37,163 bases of DNA, from the NCBI RefSeq assembly GCF_001280125.1, contig NZ_LGEG01000253.1:1-37163 (forward strand), read 5' to 3'. This stretch comes from Streptomyces sp. NRRL F-6492 (GTDB lineage: Bacteria; Actinomycetota; Actinomycetes; Streptomycetales; Streptomycetaceae). The notes beneath the pieces were generated by a model. That model was not told the origin of the DNA. It worked only from the letters and a program-made list of their open reading frames with translations, and did no database searches. A program made the translations under genes and the position numbers. Every line of letters begins with the position of its first letter. Within the stretch, counting starts at the first letter, position 1. Shown here piece after piece: positions 17,165-24,235 of this stretch.

Positions 17165-17317
17165 AAGGGTCAGGGTGCCGTCGGCGCGGGGCGTCGTCAA
17201 GCCTCGCCGGACGACCCCGTCAGGTCCACGGCCGAACCTGACAGTAAATCAAATTCAGTCGTTGGCTTGATAGTTGTCGTCAGAAAAGAAAGAGGACCGG
17301 TCGGGTCCAGAGCGCTC

Positions 17318-17323
17318 TATAGT
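17318..17323 (+). promoter_or_regulatory. -10 element of the TTA-codon gene
   Basis: TATAGT is an excellent TANNNT hexamer, 12 nt before the ATG at 17336. Transcription would start near 17330, leaving a leader of about five bases and no room for a ribosome site. The -35 is poorly matched. Confidence 0.5.
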
Positions 17324-17335
17324 GATCGCCGATCA

Positions 17336-18394
17336 ATGGCCGGGACACCGTCCAAGGGACTGACCATCCCTCCCCATCCACCGAGGAACCATGCCGCCCA
17401 CACCACGCCCCGCCCCCTGATGGCCGGCCAAGGCTTCCGGCCCGTCTACCACCCGGCGGGCCACGACCACGCCCTGCGCCACGCCCTCCAGGACTTACGC
17501 ACCGGCCGCTGGGTGGCCATGGCCCAGTTGCTCGACGAGACCGCCGACTGGGGTGCCTGGACCCGGCGCACCCAGGTCCTCGCCACCGTCGCAGCCGGCA
17601 CCGACGTCGTCCGCACCTGGCGCGCCGAGCAGCCGGAGAGCCCCGCCGTGGCGGTGATGCACAGCCGCGTCGCCGTCGAGCGGGCCGTACGGGCCCACCG
17701 CTCCGGCCACGCCCGTGCCGGGCAGCTCTGGCGGGAGGCCAGGGCCGCCTGCCACGAGGCCGTCGACCGCTCGCCCGCCGACCCGGTGCCCTGGGTGGGA
17801 CTGCTCGCCCTCGCCGCCCTCGACGGCCCCCAGCACATGGCCGAGCACCGGGTCGCCCCACCGGCCCCCATGCTGCCGCCCGGCCCCTGGGGCCTGCTCG
17901 CCGAGTCGGAGAAGCGCCACCCGCACAACCGCGAGGCGCACCACCGCATGCTCCAGTTCGTCTACGCCCGGCGCTCCGGACCGCTCTCCGAAGCCGTCAA
18001 CTACTCCCACTGGGCCGCCTCCTCCGCGCCCGTCGGCTCCGCCCTGCACGCCCTCCCGCTCTACGTGCGCGTCGAGCGCTACCGGCGCGAGCGCGGCCAC
18101 GAGCGCGCCCTCGACCTCCACTGGGTCGCCGAGGACGCCGTGCGCGACGCCCAGCGGGCCCTGGACACCTGGTTCTTCTTCTGCGCCGTCGACGAGGCCT
18201 CCCTGCTCGACCTCAACCACCTGGCGCACGCGCTCTTCGGCGCCCTCCGCTTCGCCGACGCGACCCGGGTCTTCGAGGCGCTCGGCCCGTACTACACGAC
18301 GCTGCCGTGGGCCCACCGGACCGCCCGTCCGGACGACCGCGCCCTCGCCGAAGAGGTCTTCCTGCGGGCCCGCGCCCGCTGTCTCGGCGACTGA
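17336..18394 (+). CDS. Hypothetical alpha-helical protein with a TTA codon (possible DUF4034-like, bldA-dependent)
   Basis: I place the start at ATG 17336 (352 aa), just after a strong -10; ATG 17420 is an alternative that removes 28 proline-rich residues. The body reads as helical repeats: GFRPVYHPAGHDHALRHALQDLRTGRWVAMAQLLDET, WREARAACHEAVDRSPADPVPWVGLLALAA, and FADATRVFEALGPYYTTLPW, resembling a TPR-like solenoid or DUF4034. No signal peptide or catalytic motif is apparent. Codon 54 is TTA (17495-17497), the only in-frame TTA I found in the window. In Streptomyces such genes need the bldA tRNA and are therefore expressed late or developmentally. The APC permease begins 77 nt downstream and may be co-transcribed. 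Function is unknown. Confidence 0.75.
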   Translation: MAGTPSKGLTIPPHPPRNHAAHTTPRPLMAGQGFRPVYHPAGHDHALRHALQDLRTGRWVAMAQLLDETADWGAWTRRTQVLATVAAGTDVVRTWRAEQPESPAVAVMHSRVAVERAVRAHRSGHARAGQLWREARAACHEAVDRSPADPVPWVGLLALAALDGPQHMAEHRVAPPAPMLPPGPWGLLAESEKRHPHNREAHHRMLQFVYARRSGPLSEAVNYSHWAASSAPVGSALHALPLYVRVERYRRERGHERALDLHWVAEDAVRDAQRALDTWFFFCAVDEASLLDLNHLAHALFGALRFADATRVFEALGPYYTTLPWAHRTARPDDRALAEEVFLRARARCLGD

Positions 18395-18471
18395 CGCCCC
18401 CGCCCGCCCCGCTCCCCGCGTCTCCCCGTACTCCCCTTTCCCCGCTCACCGTTCGTCCCCCGGAGGTCCCC

Positions 18472-20004
18472 ATGGCCCGCACCGAAGCCCCCGCCGACGC
18501 GATACGCAAGCCACCGCCCGTCCAGGACGAGGAGGAGAGGCTGAGAGAGCTCGGCTACCAGCCCGTCCTCGCCCGCCGCATGGGCGGCTTCGGCAACTTC
18601 GCGATCAGCTTCTCGGTCATCTCGGTCCTCTCCGGCTGCATGACCCTCTACGGCTTCGGCCTGGGGACCGGCGGCCCCGCCGTCATGCTGTGGGGCTGGG
18701 CCGGCGTCGGCCTCTTCGTCCTCTGCGTGGGCCTCGCCCTCGCCGAGGTCACCAGCGCCTACCCGACCTCCGGCGCCCTCTACTACATGGCCGACCGGCT
18801 CGGCGGACGCCGCTGGGGCTGGTACACCGGCTGGCTGAACCTCCTCGGCCTGCTCGGCGCCATCGCCGGCATCGACTACGGCGCCGCCCTCTTCACCGGG
18901 GCCTTCCTCAACCTCCAGTGGGGCTTCGAACCCACCGTCGGCTCCACCTTCCTCATCTTCCTGGCGATCCTGCTGCTCCACGCCGTCCTGAACCTGTTCG
19001 GCGTCCGCCTGGTCAGCGTGCTGAACTCCGTCAGCGTCTGGTGGCACCTGGCCGGCGTCGCGGTCATCGTCGGCGCCCTCGCGATCATCCCGGAGCGCCA
19101 CCAGTCCGCCGAGTTCGTCTTCACCGAGTTCGTCAACGACACCGGGTGGGCCAACCCCTTCTACGTGGCCGCGATCGGCCTGCTCCTGGCCCAGTACACC
19201 TTCTGCGGCTACGACGCCTCCGCCCACCTCTCCGAGGAGACCTCGAACGCCTCCGTCGCCGCCGCCAAGGGCATCGTGCGGGCCATCTGGGTCTCCTGGA
19301 TCGCCGGCTTCGCCCTGCTCGCCGGACTGACCTTCGCCATCCAGGACTACGCCGCCACGCAGAACAGCGCCACCGGAGTCCCGCCCGCCCAGATCCTCCT
19401 GGACGCGCTCGGCTCCGGCGGCGCCACCGCCCTGCTGCTCGTGGTGATCGTCGCCCAGCTCTTCTGCGGCAACGCCGAGGTGGCCGCCGCGAGCCGGATG
19501 GTCTTCGCCTTCAGCCGGGACAACGCCCTTCCCGGCTCGGCGCTCTGGCGGAAGGTCAGCACCCGCACCCAGACCCCCGTCCCGGCCGTCTGGCTCTCGG
19601 TCGGCGTGGCCGCGCTCATCGCCGTGCCCTCGCTGTACTCGGCCACCGCCTACGGCGCGGTGACCGCCATCAACGTCATCGGCATCACGCCCGCCTACGC
19701 CATCCCGATCTACCTGCGGCTGCGCGCCGGCAAGCGGTTCACCCCCGGCCCGTGGAGCCTGGGCCGCTGGAGCAGGCCGATCGGCTGGACCGCCGTCGTC
19801 TGGGTGGCCCTGGTGACCGTCCTCTTCTGCCTGCCGCAGAAGTCCCCGGTGACGGTCGACACCATGAACTACGCCGTCATCGCCCTCGCCGCCGTCCTCG
19901 TTCTGGCCAGCGTCTGGTGGTACGTCGCCCGCCGCTCGTACGGCACGCCGACCGCGTACGGCACGGCCCGCGAGGAGGCGGACGTCGCGGAGGGGATCGT
20001 CTAG
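18472..20004 (+). CDS. APC superfamily amino acid permease (amino acid/choline transporter type)
   Basis: The 510-aa protein starts at ATG 18472 after CGGAGG. The N-terminal cytoplasmic segment ELGYQPVLARRMGGFGNFAISFSVIS is the hallmark of the amino acid/choline (GABA permease-like) branch of APC transporters. About 12 hydrophobic segments follow, including LYGFGLGTGGPAVMLWGWAGVG (TM1-2), AEVTSAYPTSGALYYMA, the broken-helix region FCGYDASAHLSEETSNA (TM6 and the following loop) and several C-terminal helices. It should import an amino acid, GABA or related amine by proton coupling. The substrate cannot be fixed from sequence. A strong hairpin follows the stop. Upstream lies the TTA-codon gene, so the pair may share developmental control. 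Confidence 0.9.
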   Translation: MARTEAPADAIRKPPPVQDEEERLRELGYQPVLARRMGGFGNFAISFSVISVLSGCMTLYGFGLGTGGPAVMLWGWAGVGLFVLCVGLALAEVTSAYPTSGALYYMADRLGGRRWGWYTGWLNLLGLLGAIAGIDYGAALFTGAFLNLQWGFEPTVGSTFLIFLAILLLHAVLNLFGVRLVSVLNSVSVWWHLAGVAVIVGALAIIPERHQSAEFVFTEFVNDTGWANPFYVAAIGLLLAQYTFCGYDASAHLSEETSNASVAAAKGIVRAIWVSWIAGFALLAGLTFAIQDYAATQNSATGVPPAQILLDALGSGGATALLLVVIVAQLFCGNAEVAAASRMVFAFSRDNALPGSALWRKVSTRTQTPVPAVWLSVGVAALIAVPSLYSATAYGAVTAINVIGITPAYAIPIYLRLRAGKRFTPGPWSLGRWSRPIGWTAVVWVALVTVLFCLPQKSPVTVDTMNYAVIALAAVLVLASVWWYVARRSYGTPTAYGTAREEADVAEGIV

Positions 20005-20037
20005 GGCCCGTCCGACCCCGATCCGCCGGACGGGCCC
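20004..20037 (+). terminator. Hairpin terminator after the APC permease
   Basis: GGGCCCGTCCG (20004-20014) and its exact complement (20027-20037) form an 11-bp stem starting at the last base of the permease stop codon. It is followed by more GC-rich sequence and no U-tract. Confidence 0.65.
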
Positions 20038-20103
20038 CGGGTCCCGTCCGGCGGGAGGCAAACGCGTCGACAACGCCCCCGGCGCCCGGCAGAGTGGACG
20101 TCC

Positions 20104-20844
20104 ATGACGAGCAGCGAGCTGTGGACCCGTGCGACCGCCGACCGCTACGACGCCGAGGAGACCGAGATGTCCTCGGCCGCCGTCCTCGGACCGACCCTCG
20201 ACCTCCTGGCCGAGCTCGCCGGAGACGGCCGGGCGCTGGAGTTCGCCATCGGGACGGGACGCGTGGGCGTCCCGCTCCGGGAGCGCGGCGTGCCGGTGGT
20301 GGGGATCGAGCTGTCCGAGCACATGGCGGCGGTGCTGCGGCGCAAGGCCGACGAGGACACGCTCCCCGTGGTCATCGGGGACATGGCCACCACGACCGTC
20401 CCCGGCGGGTTCGCCCTGGTCTACCTCGTCTACAACACCATCACGAACCTGCTCACGCAGGACGAGCAGGTCGAGTGCTTCCGCAACGCCGCGCGTCACC
20501 TGGAGCCCGGCGGCCGGTTCGTCATCGAGCTGGGCGTGCCGCCGCTGCGGTTCCTGCCGCCCGGCCAGGTCGCGGTGCCGTTCGACGTCTCCGAGCGGCA
20601 CCTCGGCTTCGACACCTTCGACCTGGTCGAACAGGTCCTCGTCTCGCACCACCTCACCCGCGACGGCGACGACGGCCGCTACCGCCGCGGCGCCTCCCGG
20701 CACCGCTACGCCTGGCCGGCCGAACTCGACCTGATGGCGCGGATCGCCGGGCTCGAACTCGAACGCCGGGTCGCGGACTGGGACGGGTCGCCGTTCGCCC
20801 AGGACTCCGCGAAGCACGTCTCCGTGTGGCGCAAGCCCGCCTGA
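20104..20844 (+). CDS. Class I SAM-dependent methyltransferase
   Basis: The 246-aa protein starts at ATG 20104. It shows motif I LEFAIGTGRVGVPLRERG (SAM-binding glycine-rich loop), motif II VVGIELSEHMAAVLRRK with the acidic residue for the ribose, then VVIGDMATTTVPGGFALVYLVYNTITNLLTQDEQVECFRNAARHLEPGGRFVIELG, the typical motifs III-V. The substrate is unknown. The N-terminus, WTRATADRYDAEETEM, resembles small-molecule or N-methyltransferases of the Methyltransf_25 kind. It stands 99 nt after the permease, beyond that gene's hairpin, and 73 nt before the ADP-ribosylglycohydrolase. Co-transcription with the latter is possible; a functional link is not obvious. Confidence 0.9.
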   Translation: MTSSELWTRATADRYDAEETEMSSAAVLGPTLDLLAELAGDGRALEFAIGTGRVGVPLRERGVPVVGIELSEHMAAVLRRKADEDTLPVVIGDMATTTVPGGFALVYLVYNTITNLLTQDEQVECFRNAARHLEPGGRFVIELGVPPLRFLPPGQVAVPFDVSERHLGFDTFDLVEQVLVSHHLTRDGDDGRYRRGASRHRYAWPAELDLMARIAGLELERRVADWDGSPFAQDSAKHVSVWRKPA

Positions 20845-20917
20845 GACCGGGGGCCCGGAAGTCCGGCGGCTCCGAAAACGGAGTGCCGGAGAACCGGCGC
20901 GCCGCGATACTGCGCCG

Positions 20918-21826
20918 ATGAACGATACGCCTGCCGCCGTACTGGATTCGCTGCACGGGCTCGCGTTCGGCGACGCCTTCGGCGACCGCTGGTTCGGCAT
21001 CCTGCGCAGGGACGGCACGGCGGCCCTGGAGGCGCGGACACCGCCCCCGGAGCCGCTGTGGCGGTGGAGCGACGACACCGCTCAAGCGGTGGTCCTCGTC
21101 CGGGAGCTCGTCGAGGGCGGGGGCGCCGTCGACCAGGACCGCCTGGCCCTGCGCCTCGCGGCGGCCTACGCCGAGGACACCCACCGCGGCTACGGGGCCT
21201 CGATGCACGACGTGCTGCGCCGGATCGCCGCGGGCGAGTCCTGGCGGGAGGTGGTCGCCGGACAGTTCGGCGGCCAGGGCTCCTGGGGCAACGGCGCCGC
21301 CATGCGAGCCGCCCCGCTCGGCGCCTGGCACGCCGCCGACCTCGACGCGGCCGCCGAGCAGGCCGCCCTCCAGAGCGCGGTCTCGCACCACCACCCGGAG
21401 GCGGTCGCCGGAGCGGTGGCGGTCGCCCTCGCCGCGGCCCTGGCGGCCCGCGGCCGGGGCGGCCCCGCCCCGGCCGGACCGGACTTCCTCCGGGCGGTCG
21501 CCGAACGGCTCCCCGACAGCGACGTCCGGTCGGGAGTGCGGATCGCGGCCCGGATGCCGGAGCGCACCTCGGTCCGGCACGCCGCGGAGGTCCTGGGCTC
21601 CGGCTACCGGATGTCGGGGCCCGACACCGTCCCGTACGCCCTGTGGTGTGCGGCGCGGCACCTCGACGACCTGCACGAGGGCCTGTGGGTCACGGTCGCC
21701 GGGCGCGGCGACATCGACACCACCTGTGCCGTCGTGGGCGGGGTCGTCGCCGCCCGCACCGGCGTCGCCGCCCTCCCTCCCGCGTGGCACGCGGCCCGTG
21801 AACCGCTGCCCCCGGTCGTGGCGTAG
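20918..21826 (+). CDS. ADP-ribosylglycohydrolase family protein
   Basis: The 302-aa protein starts at ATG 20918. Its ends carry the two metal-binding blocks of the DraG/ARH family: an N-terminal GLAFGDAFG followed by WRWSDDTAQAV, and a C-terminal GRGDIDTTCAVVGGVVAARTG. These aspartates and threonines hold the binuclear Mg2+ site. In between, SWGNGAAMRAAPLGAW and AVSHHHPEAVAGAVAVALAAAL are family-typical. Members remove ADP-ribose from proteins, nucleic acids or small molecules, and some only bind ADP-ribosyl ligands; the target here is unknown. No ADP-ribosyltransferase is encoded in the window, so it is not a linked toxin-antitoxin pair. It ends at a strong bidirectional hairpin. Confidence 0.92.
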   Translation: MNDTPAAVLDSLHGLAFGDAFGDRWFGILRRDGTAALEARTPPPEPLWRWSDDTAQAVVLVRELVEGGGAVDQDRLALRLAAAYAEDTHRGYGASMHDVLRRIAAGESWREVVAGQFGGQGSWGNGAAMRAAPLGAWHAADLDAAAEQAALQSAVSHHHPEAVAGAVAVALAAALAARGRGGPAPAGPDFLRAVAERLPDSDVRSGVRIAARMPERTSVRHAAEVLGSGYRMSGPDTVPYALWCAARHLDDLHEGLWVTVAGRGDIDTTCAVVGGVVAARTGVAALPPAWHAAREPLPPVVA

Positions 21827-21835
21827 CGAGGGGCG

Positions 21836-21860
21836 GACGCCCGCTCCGCGAGCGGGCGTC
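21836..21860. terminator. Bidirectional hairpin between ADP-ribosylglycohydrolase and GntR genes
   Basis: GACGCCCGCTC, a 3-nt loop CGC, and the exact complement GAGCGGGCGTC form an 11-bp stem in the 67-bp convergent gap. Confidence 0.75.
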
Positions 21861-21893
21861 GGGCGCCCGGGCCGTCGGACCCGTGCCGCGCGG

Positions 21894-22649
21894 TCAGGCG
21901 CTGAACTCGTAGGTCCAGGCCGCCGACCGGGCCGCGACATCGATGTCCGTGATCTCCAGGGCGTGCCCGTGCTGGTCGCTGACGACCCGGTGGACGAGCA
22001 GCCGGGCCGTGCCGCCGGCCGTCGTGCCGGGGTCGGTCGGCACGCCCACCGACTCCCGGTGGACGACCCGCAGTCCCGCCTGGTGCATCCAGTGGTAGAG
22101 CAGCCGCAGGTCGGGCTGCTGGCGGCAGTCCCGGCCCCGCCGGTAGCGGGCCAGCTGGGGGATCTCGGCGAGCGCGGGCCGGGAGAACCACGACACCGCC
22201 CGCTGGAGCGCCGATCCCCGCGGATCGAGCACCGCGTGCCGGTGGACGAGCGTCGGTTCGCCGGGGGCGAGCAGGAGGCGCGGGGCGAGCGGGACGGGCG
22301 GCGGCTCCCAGGCGAGCGAGGCCCGCACCAGCGTCCCCGCCGCGCGCGGCCCGCCGGGGAAGGTCGGCCGGTGGACCCTGGGGGCGGGAGCCTCGGCACC
22401 GGCCTCGGCCCCGGGGCCCGCGGCGAAGGTGCCGCGCCGGTCGGTGACGACGAGCCCCTCGTCGCGCAGGAGCTGGAGGGCGCTCCGCACGGTCTGCCGG
22501 TTGACGTGGTAGCGCTGGGACAGCGAACGCTCCGAAGGGAGCCGGCTGCCGGGAGAGATGCGCCGCTGGGCGAGATCCTCACGCAGGGCGGCGGCGACCC
22601 GGAGGTAGAGCGGCACTTCCGCCGCCGTCCCGGAATCGGGCTCGACCAT
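21894..22649 (-). CDS. GntR-family transcriptional regulator, HutC subfamily (HTH + UTRA)
   Basis: The 251-aa protein starts at ATG 22649, with AAAGGG about 8 nt upstream; a TTG two codons earlier is spaced too close. The winged helix is VPLYLRVAAALREDLAQRRISPGSRLPSERSLSQRYHVNRQTVRSALQLLRDEGLVV (about 12-68). The rest is a UTRA effector domain (ASLAWEPPP, VHRHAVLDPRG, LVHRVVSDQHGHALEITDIDVAARSAAWTYEFSA). UTRA regulators sense small metabolites such as amino sugars, urocanate or acyl groups; the ligand is not predictable here. A site matching the HutC-subfamily consensus GTNTANAC lies 63-74 bp upstream, between this gene and the divergent DUF2252 gene. Autoregulation and control of that gene are likely. 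Confidence 0.9.
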   Translation of the reverse strand: MVEPDSGTAAEVPLYLRVAAALREDLAQRRISPGSRLPSERSLSQRYHVNRQTVRSALQLLRDEGLVVTDRRGTFAAGPGAEAGAEAPAPRVHRPTFPGGPRAAGTLVRASLAWEPPPVPLAPRLLLAPGEPTLVHRHAVLDPRGSALQRAVSWFSRPALAEIPQLARYRRGRDCRQQPDLRLLYHWMHQAGLRVVHRESVGVPTDPGTTAGGTARLLVHRVVSDQHGHALEITDIDVAARSAAWTYEFSA

Positions 22650-22711
22650 GATCAACCCTTTCTTTGCTCAGCGTGACCGCATGGGCCGTATGGGTGATCA
22701 ATTCCTATCAT

Positions 22712-22723
22712 TGGTCTAAACCA
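22712..22723. promoter_or_regulatory. HutC-type GntR operator (dre-like)
   Basis: TGGTCTAAACCA contains GTCTAAAC, an exact fit to GT-N-TA-N-AC of HutC-subfamily regulators, and differs by one base from the DasR core TGGTCTAGACCA. It lies in an AT-rich divergent promoter region, 63 bp from the GntR start and 110 bp from the DUF2252 start. The adjacent GntR protein is the most likely binder; DasR is the alternative. Confidence 0.65.
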
Positions 22724-22832
22724 TTTTGCCAGTCCTGCCGGAAAGAGTGGCCGAAACGCGCGTTGCGCCTTGTAATGAGGTTCCAGGTGACGGGGGCGAA
22801 TCCGCCCCGGCGGAGGAGGCGGGTGAGGCCGG

Positions 22833-24173
22833 ATGACGACGCCGTCGGAGCGCGCCGCACGGGGCAGGGAGGCCCGCAAGCGCGTCTCCCGATCCTCCCA
22901 CGGCCGCTGGATACCCAGCTCCCAGCGCCCCGATCCGCTGGGCGTCCTGGAGCGCCAGGCCCGGGACCGGCTGCCCGATCTCGTCCCCCTCCGGTACGGC
23001 CGGATGGTGGCCTCCCCCTTCGCGTTCCTGCGCGGCGCCGCCGCCGTCATGGCCGCCGACCTCGGCGCCCAGTCCGACACCGGGCTCACCGTCCAGCTGT
23101 GCGGCGACGCCCACCTCCTCAACTTCGGCGTCTACGCCTCACCCGAACGGACGCTCCTCTTCGACGTGAACGACTTCGACGAGACCCTCCCCGGCCCCTT
23201 CGAATGGGACGTGAAACGGCTCGCCGCGAGCGTCACCGTCGCGGCCCTCCAGAACGGCGGCACCAGGACCAAGGCCCGCCGCGCCGCCCTCGTCGCCGTC
23301 GAGTCGTACCGCACGTCCATGCGCCGCCTCGCCGGCCTCGGGGAACTCACCGTCTGGTACGAGCGGATCGCCGCCGACGACCTCCCGGCCCTGGTCCGCC
23401 GCGGCGACCGCGCCCGCCTGGAGAACCGGCTCGCCCGCGCCCGCCGCCGCACCGGCCTCCAGGCCTTCGCCAAGCTCACCGAGGCGGACGCGACCGGTCA
23501 CCGGCACCTCGTCGACGACCCGCCCCTCCTCGAACGCACCACGGACATCGACCGGGTCACCCTCGGCAAGGTCTTCAGCGACTACCGCAGCTCCCTCGCC
23601 GAGGAGCGGCGGCTGCTCCTCGACCGCTACCGCTTCCTCGACGCCGCCCGCAAGGTCGTCGGGGTCGGCAGCGTCGGCACCCGCTGCTTCGTCCTCCTCC
23701 TCGAAGGCCGGAACGAGGCCGACCCGCTCATCCTCCAGATCAAGGAGGCCGGCCACTCGGTCCTGGAGGAGTACCTGGCGCCGACCGCCTACCCCCACCA
23801 GGGGCAGCGGGTCGTCTGCGGCCAGCGGCTCGTCCAGGCCGCCGGCGACATCTTCCTGGGCTGGATGACCGGACCCGAACAGCGCCACTTCTACTGGCGC
23901 CAGCTGCGCGACATGAAGGGCTCGGCCGAGGTGGAGACCATGTCCCCGGCCATGCTGCGGGACTACGCGCGGCTCTGCGGCCGGGCCCTGGCCCGCGCCC
24001 ACGCCCGCTCCGGCGACCGCGTCGCCATCGCCGCCTACCTCGGCGGCTCGGACGTCTTCGACCACGCCGTCGCCGACTTCGCCCTCGCCTACGCCCACCA
24101 GAACGCCGACGACTACGCGGCGCTCGGCGCGGCCATCGCCGCCGGCATGATCACGGCGGCCCCGGGCGCCTGA
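22833..24173 (+). CDS. DUF2252 protein, kinase-like motifs in circularly permuted order
   Basis: The 446-aa protein starts at ATG 22833 and matches DUF2252 along its length. Motifs resemble aminoglycoside-phosphotransferase-type kinases but in rotated order. A catalytic-loop-like LCGDAHLLNFG (D92, H94, N97) and a metal-site-like DVNDFDE (D114/D116) come first. The N-lobe-like glycine loop VGVGSVGTRC (277-282) and the beta3-like lysine in LQIKEA (K304) follow about 160 residues later. Then come VVCGQRLVQAAGDIFLGWM (hinge-like) and a helical C-terminus. This suggests a permuted phosphotransferase. Substrate is unknown. Divergent from a GntR regulator with an operator between them, it is a plausible target. 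Family is certain; kinase activity is inferred. Confidence 0.85.
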   Translation: MTTPSERAARGREARKRVSRSSHGRWIPSSQRPDPLGVLERQARDRLPDLVPLRYGRMVASPFAFLRGAAAVMAADLGAQSDTGLTVQLCGDAHLLNFGVYASPERTLLFDVNDFDETLPGPFEWDVKRLAASVTVAALQNGGTRTKARRAALVAVESYRTSMRRLAGLGELTVWYERIAADDLPALVRRGDRARLENRLARARRRTGLQAFAKLTEADATGHRHLVDDPPLLERTTDIDRVTLGKVFSDYRSSLAEERRLLLDRYRFLDAARKVVGVGSVGTRCFVLLLEGRNEADPLILQIKEAGHSVLEEYLAPTAYPHQGQRVVCGQRLVQAAGDIFLGWMTGPEQRHFYWRQLRDMKGSAEVETMSPAMLRDYARLCGRALARAHARSGDRVAIAAYLGGSDVFDHAVADFALAYAHQNADDYAALGAAIAAGMITAAPGA

Positions 24174-24180
24174 ACCGGAC

Positions 24181-24230
24181 GGCGGCCTTCGCCGGCCGCC
24201 ACCGGCCCGGACCCCCGGGGCTTCCCCCGG
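24181..24230. terminator. Double hairpin between DUF2252 and FAD monooxygenase genes
   Basis: Two stems fill the convergent gap: GGCGGCC (24181-24187) with GGCCGCC (24194-24200), then CCGGGG (24215-24220) with CCCCGG (24225-24230). Together they plausibly stop transcription from both sides. Confidence 0.6.
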
Positions 24231-24235
24231 AAGGG

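Noticed and set aside
20865..20900. CTCCG-AAAA-CGGAG hairpin after the methyltransferase
   Set aside because: Only a 5-bp stem that does not extend outward; too weak to call a terminator.
20918..21826. ADP-ribosylglycohydrolase as the antitoxin of a toxin-antitoxin pair (DarT/DarG- or Tre-like)
   Set aside because: No ADP-ribosyltransferase or macrodomain gene is adjacent; neighbours are a methyltransferase and a GntR regulator.
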